From the NCBI RefSeq assembly GCF_916618885.1, contig NZ_CAKAKH010000001.1:620001-684000 (forward strand): a DNA stretch of 64,000 bases. Direction: 5' to 3'. A model generated the notes under the pieces. That model worked only from the letters and a program-made list of their open reading frames with translations. It made no database searches and was not told the origin of the DNA. Position numbers and translations under genes: made by a program. The stretch is from Marinilactibacillus sp. Marseille-P9653 (GTDB taxonomy: Bacteria; Bacillota; Bacilli; Lactobacillales; Carnobacteriaceae_A). Numbering within the stretch: position 1 is the first letter of the stretch; each line of letters begins with the position of its first letter. Of this stretch, positions 63,452-64,000 are shown one piece after another.

Positions 63452-64000
63452 AACAATCAGACGTCATATTGTAGAGTCACTAAGAAGTATTGTACGTAAT
63501 GGCTGGATGACCTTAGCAGCGGTGAGCGCAGTAGCGGTAACTTTACTTCTAGTAGGAAGTTTTATCGCAATGTTGATGAATGTAAACAAAATCGTTTCAG
63601 ATATTGAAAATGATGTCAGTATTAGAGTTCACGTCGACCTTGCAGCTGAAGAAGCAGATCGAGATAATTTACGAGCGAGTCTTGAAGGATTAAATAATGT
63701 TGAATCCGTAGAGTTCTCTAGTAGAGATACTGAATTAAATAATGTTATCGGAAGTTACGGGGATGCCTTTGGTCTATTCGATGGAGATAATAACCCCTTA
63801 TATGATGTGTTTGTAGTCAATACGAATACGCCAGAACAAACCTCAGAAGTTGCGCAGGAAGCAGAAACACTTGATTATGTTGCCGACGTAAACTATGGAG
63901 GATCAGATGCAGATCGATTGTTTGAAGTAACAAGTGTTGTGAGAAATGTCGGAGCAATTGTAATTATCGCATTAATCTTCACTGCAGTGTTCCTGATTGC
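63441..64000 (+). CDS. ftsX: Cell division protein FtsX, N-terminal part
   Basis: The open frame starts at ATG 63441 inside ftsE (RBS GGAAGGGGA upstream) and runs off the window. It begins MKFRTIRRHIVESLRSIVRN, then a membrane helix (LAAVSAVAVTLLLVGSFIAMLM), an extracellular domain with DVSIRVHVDLAAEEADRDNL and SSRDTELNNVIGSYGD, and the start of the second helix (VGAIVIIALIFTAVFLI). It transmits FtsE's ATP cycle across the membrane to a cell-wall hydrolase. Confidence 0.93.
   Translation, partial: MKFRTIRRHIVESLRSIVRNGWMTLAAVSAVAVTLLLVGSFIAMLMNVNKIVSDIENDVSIRVHVDLAAEEADRDNLRASLEGLNNVESVEFSSRDTELNNVIGSYGDAFGLFDGDNNPLYDVFVVNTNTPEQTSEVAQEAETLDYVADVNYGGSDADRLFEVTSVVRNVGAIVIIALIFTAVFLI

Noticed and set aside
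1-64000. CRISPR arrays, rRNA or tRNA genes, prophage
   Set aside because: No regularly spaced repeats, no recognisable tRNA or rRNA sequences and no phage structural genes were seen.

Overview
The window is low-GC Firmicute DNA. The gene content and order (comFA-comFC-hpf-secA-prfB-ftsE-ftsX, an RF2 gene with programmed +1 frameshift, methionine T-boxes, LytR-CpsA-Psr proteins around a TagO-type transferase, a DHNA polyprenyltransferase next to NDH-2 and a polyprenyl synthase, plus a chemoreceptor) suggest a motile lactic acid bacterium of the Lactobacillales. A Carnobacteriaceae-like genus is my inference from gene content, not a measured placement.

Positions 1-21300 are an insertion-sequence-rich accessory stretch. 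After the 3' end of glpF lies a lantibiotic locus (about 2.0-12.9 kb) bounded by two inverted IS30 copies: an intact one at 737-2037 and a decayed one at 13192-14280. The locus encodes two cysteine-poor, serine-rich prepeptides with cytolysin/carnolysin-type class II leaders, a full LanM synthetase, a C39-peptidase ABC transporter (LanT), a flavodoxin-fold FMN reductase that fits a LanJ-type dehydroalanine reductase, and a membrane HExxH metalloprotease that fits a CylI-like self-protection or processing protein. An IS1380-type and an IS256-type element sit between the reductase and the protease. The expected product is a two-component, D-alanine-containing lantibiotic of the carnolysin/bicereucin kind. 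This is the most interesting system in the window. Further right are a broken lipoprotein gene, a YghU-like GST, guaA, an ISL3 element with an amber stop, and an IS3 element whose 3' end is tandemly duplicated.

Positions 21300-31000 hold two small paralogues, a DUF1772 protein, a PadR/DUF2812 pair with an operator dyad, the methionine uptake operon metN-metI-M20 peptidase-metQ behind two tandem T-box leaders, and aspA. Positions 31000-43700 hold a YjjG nucleotidase, an MCP, a GNAT enzyme, a menA / NDH-2 / polyprenyl synthase group in which NDH-2 carries two in-frame stops, a PAS protein with a degenerate GGDEF domain, and two cell-wall glycosyltransferases.

Positions 43700-64000 are conserved core genome: NAD salvage (pncB-nadE), amino-sugar catabolism (nagA-nagB-nagR with a NagR-type operator in the promoter spacer), an SGNH hydrolase, tagO between two LCP ligases, YigZ, DegV, competence genes, hibernation factor, secA, prfB, ftsE and the start of ftsX. 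Several loci carry disruptions (IS30 copy 2, IS256, ISL3, the lipoprotein gene, ndh), so decay is recent and ongoing in this genome or strain.
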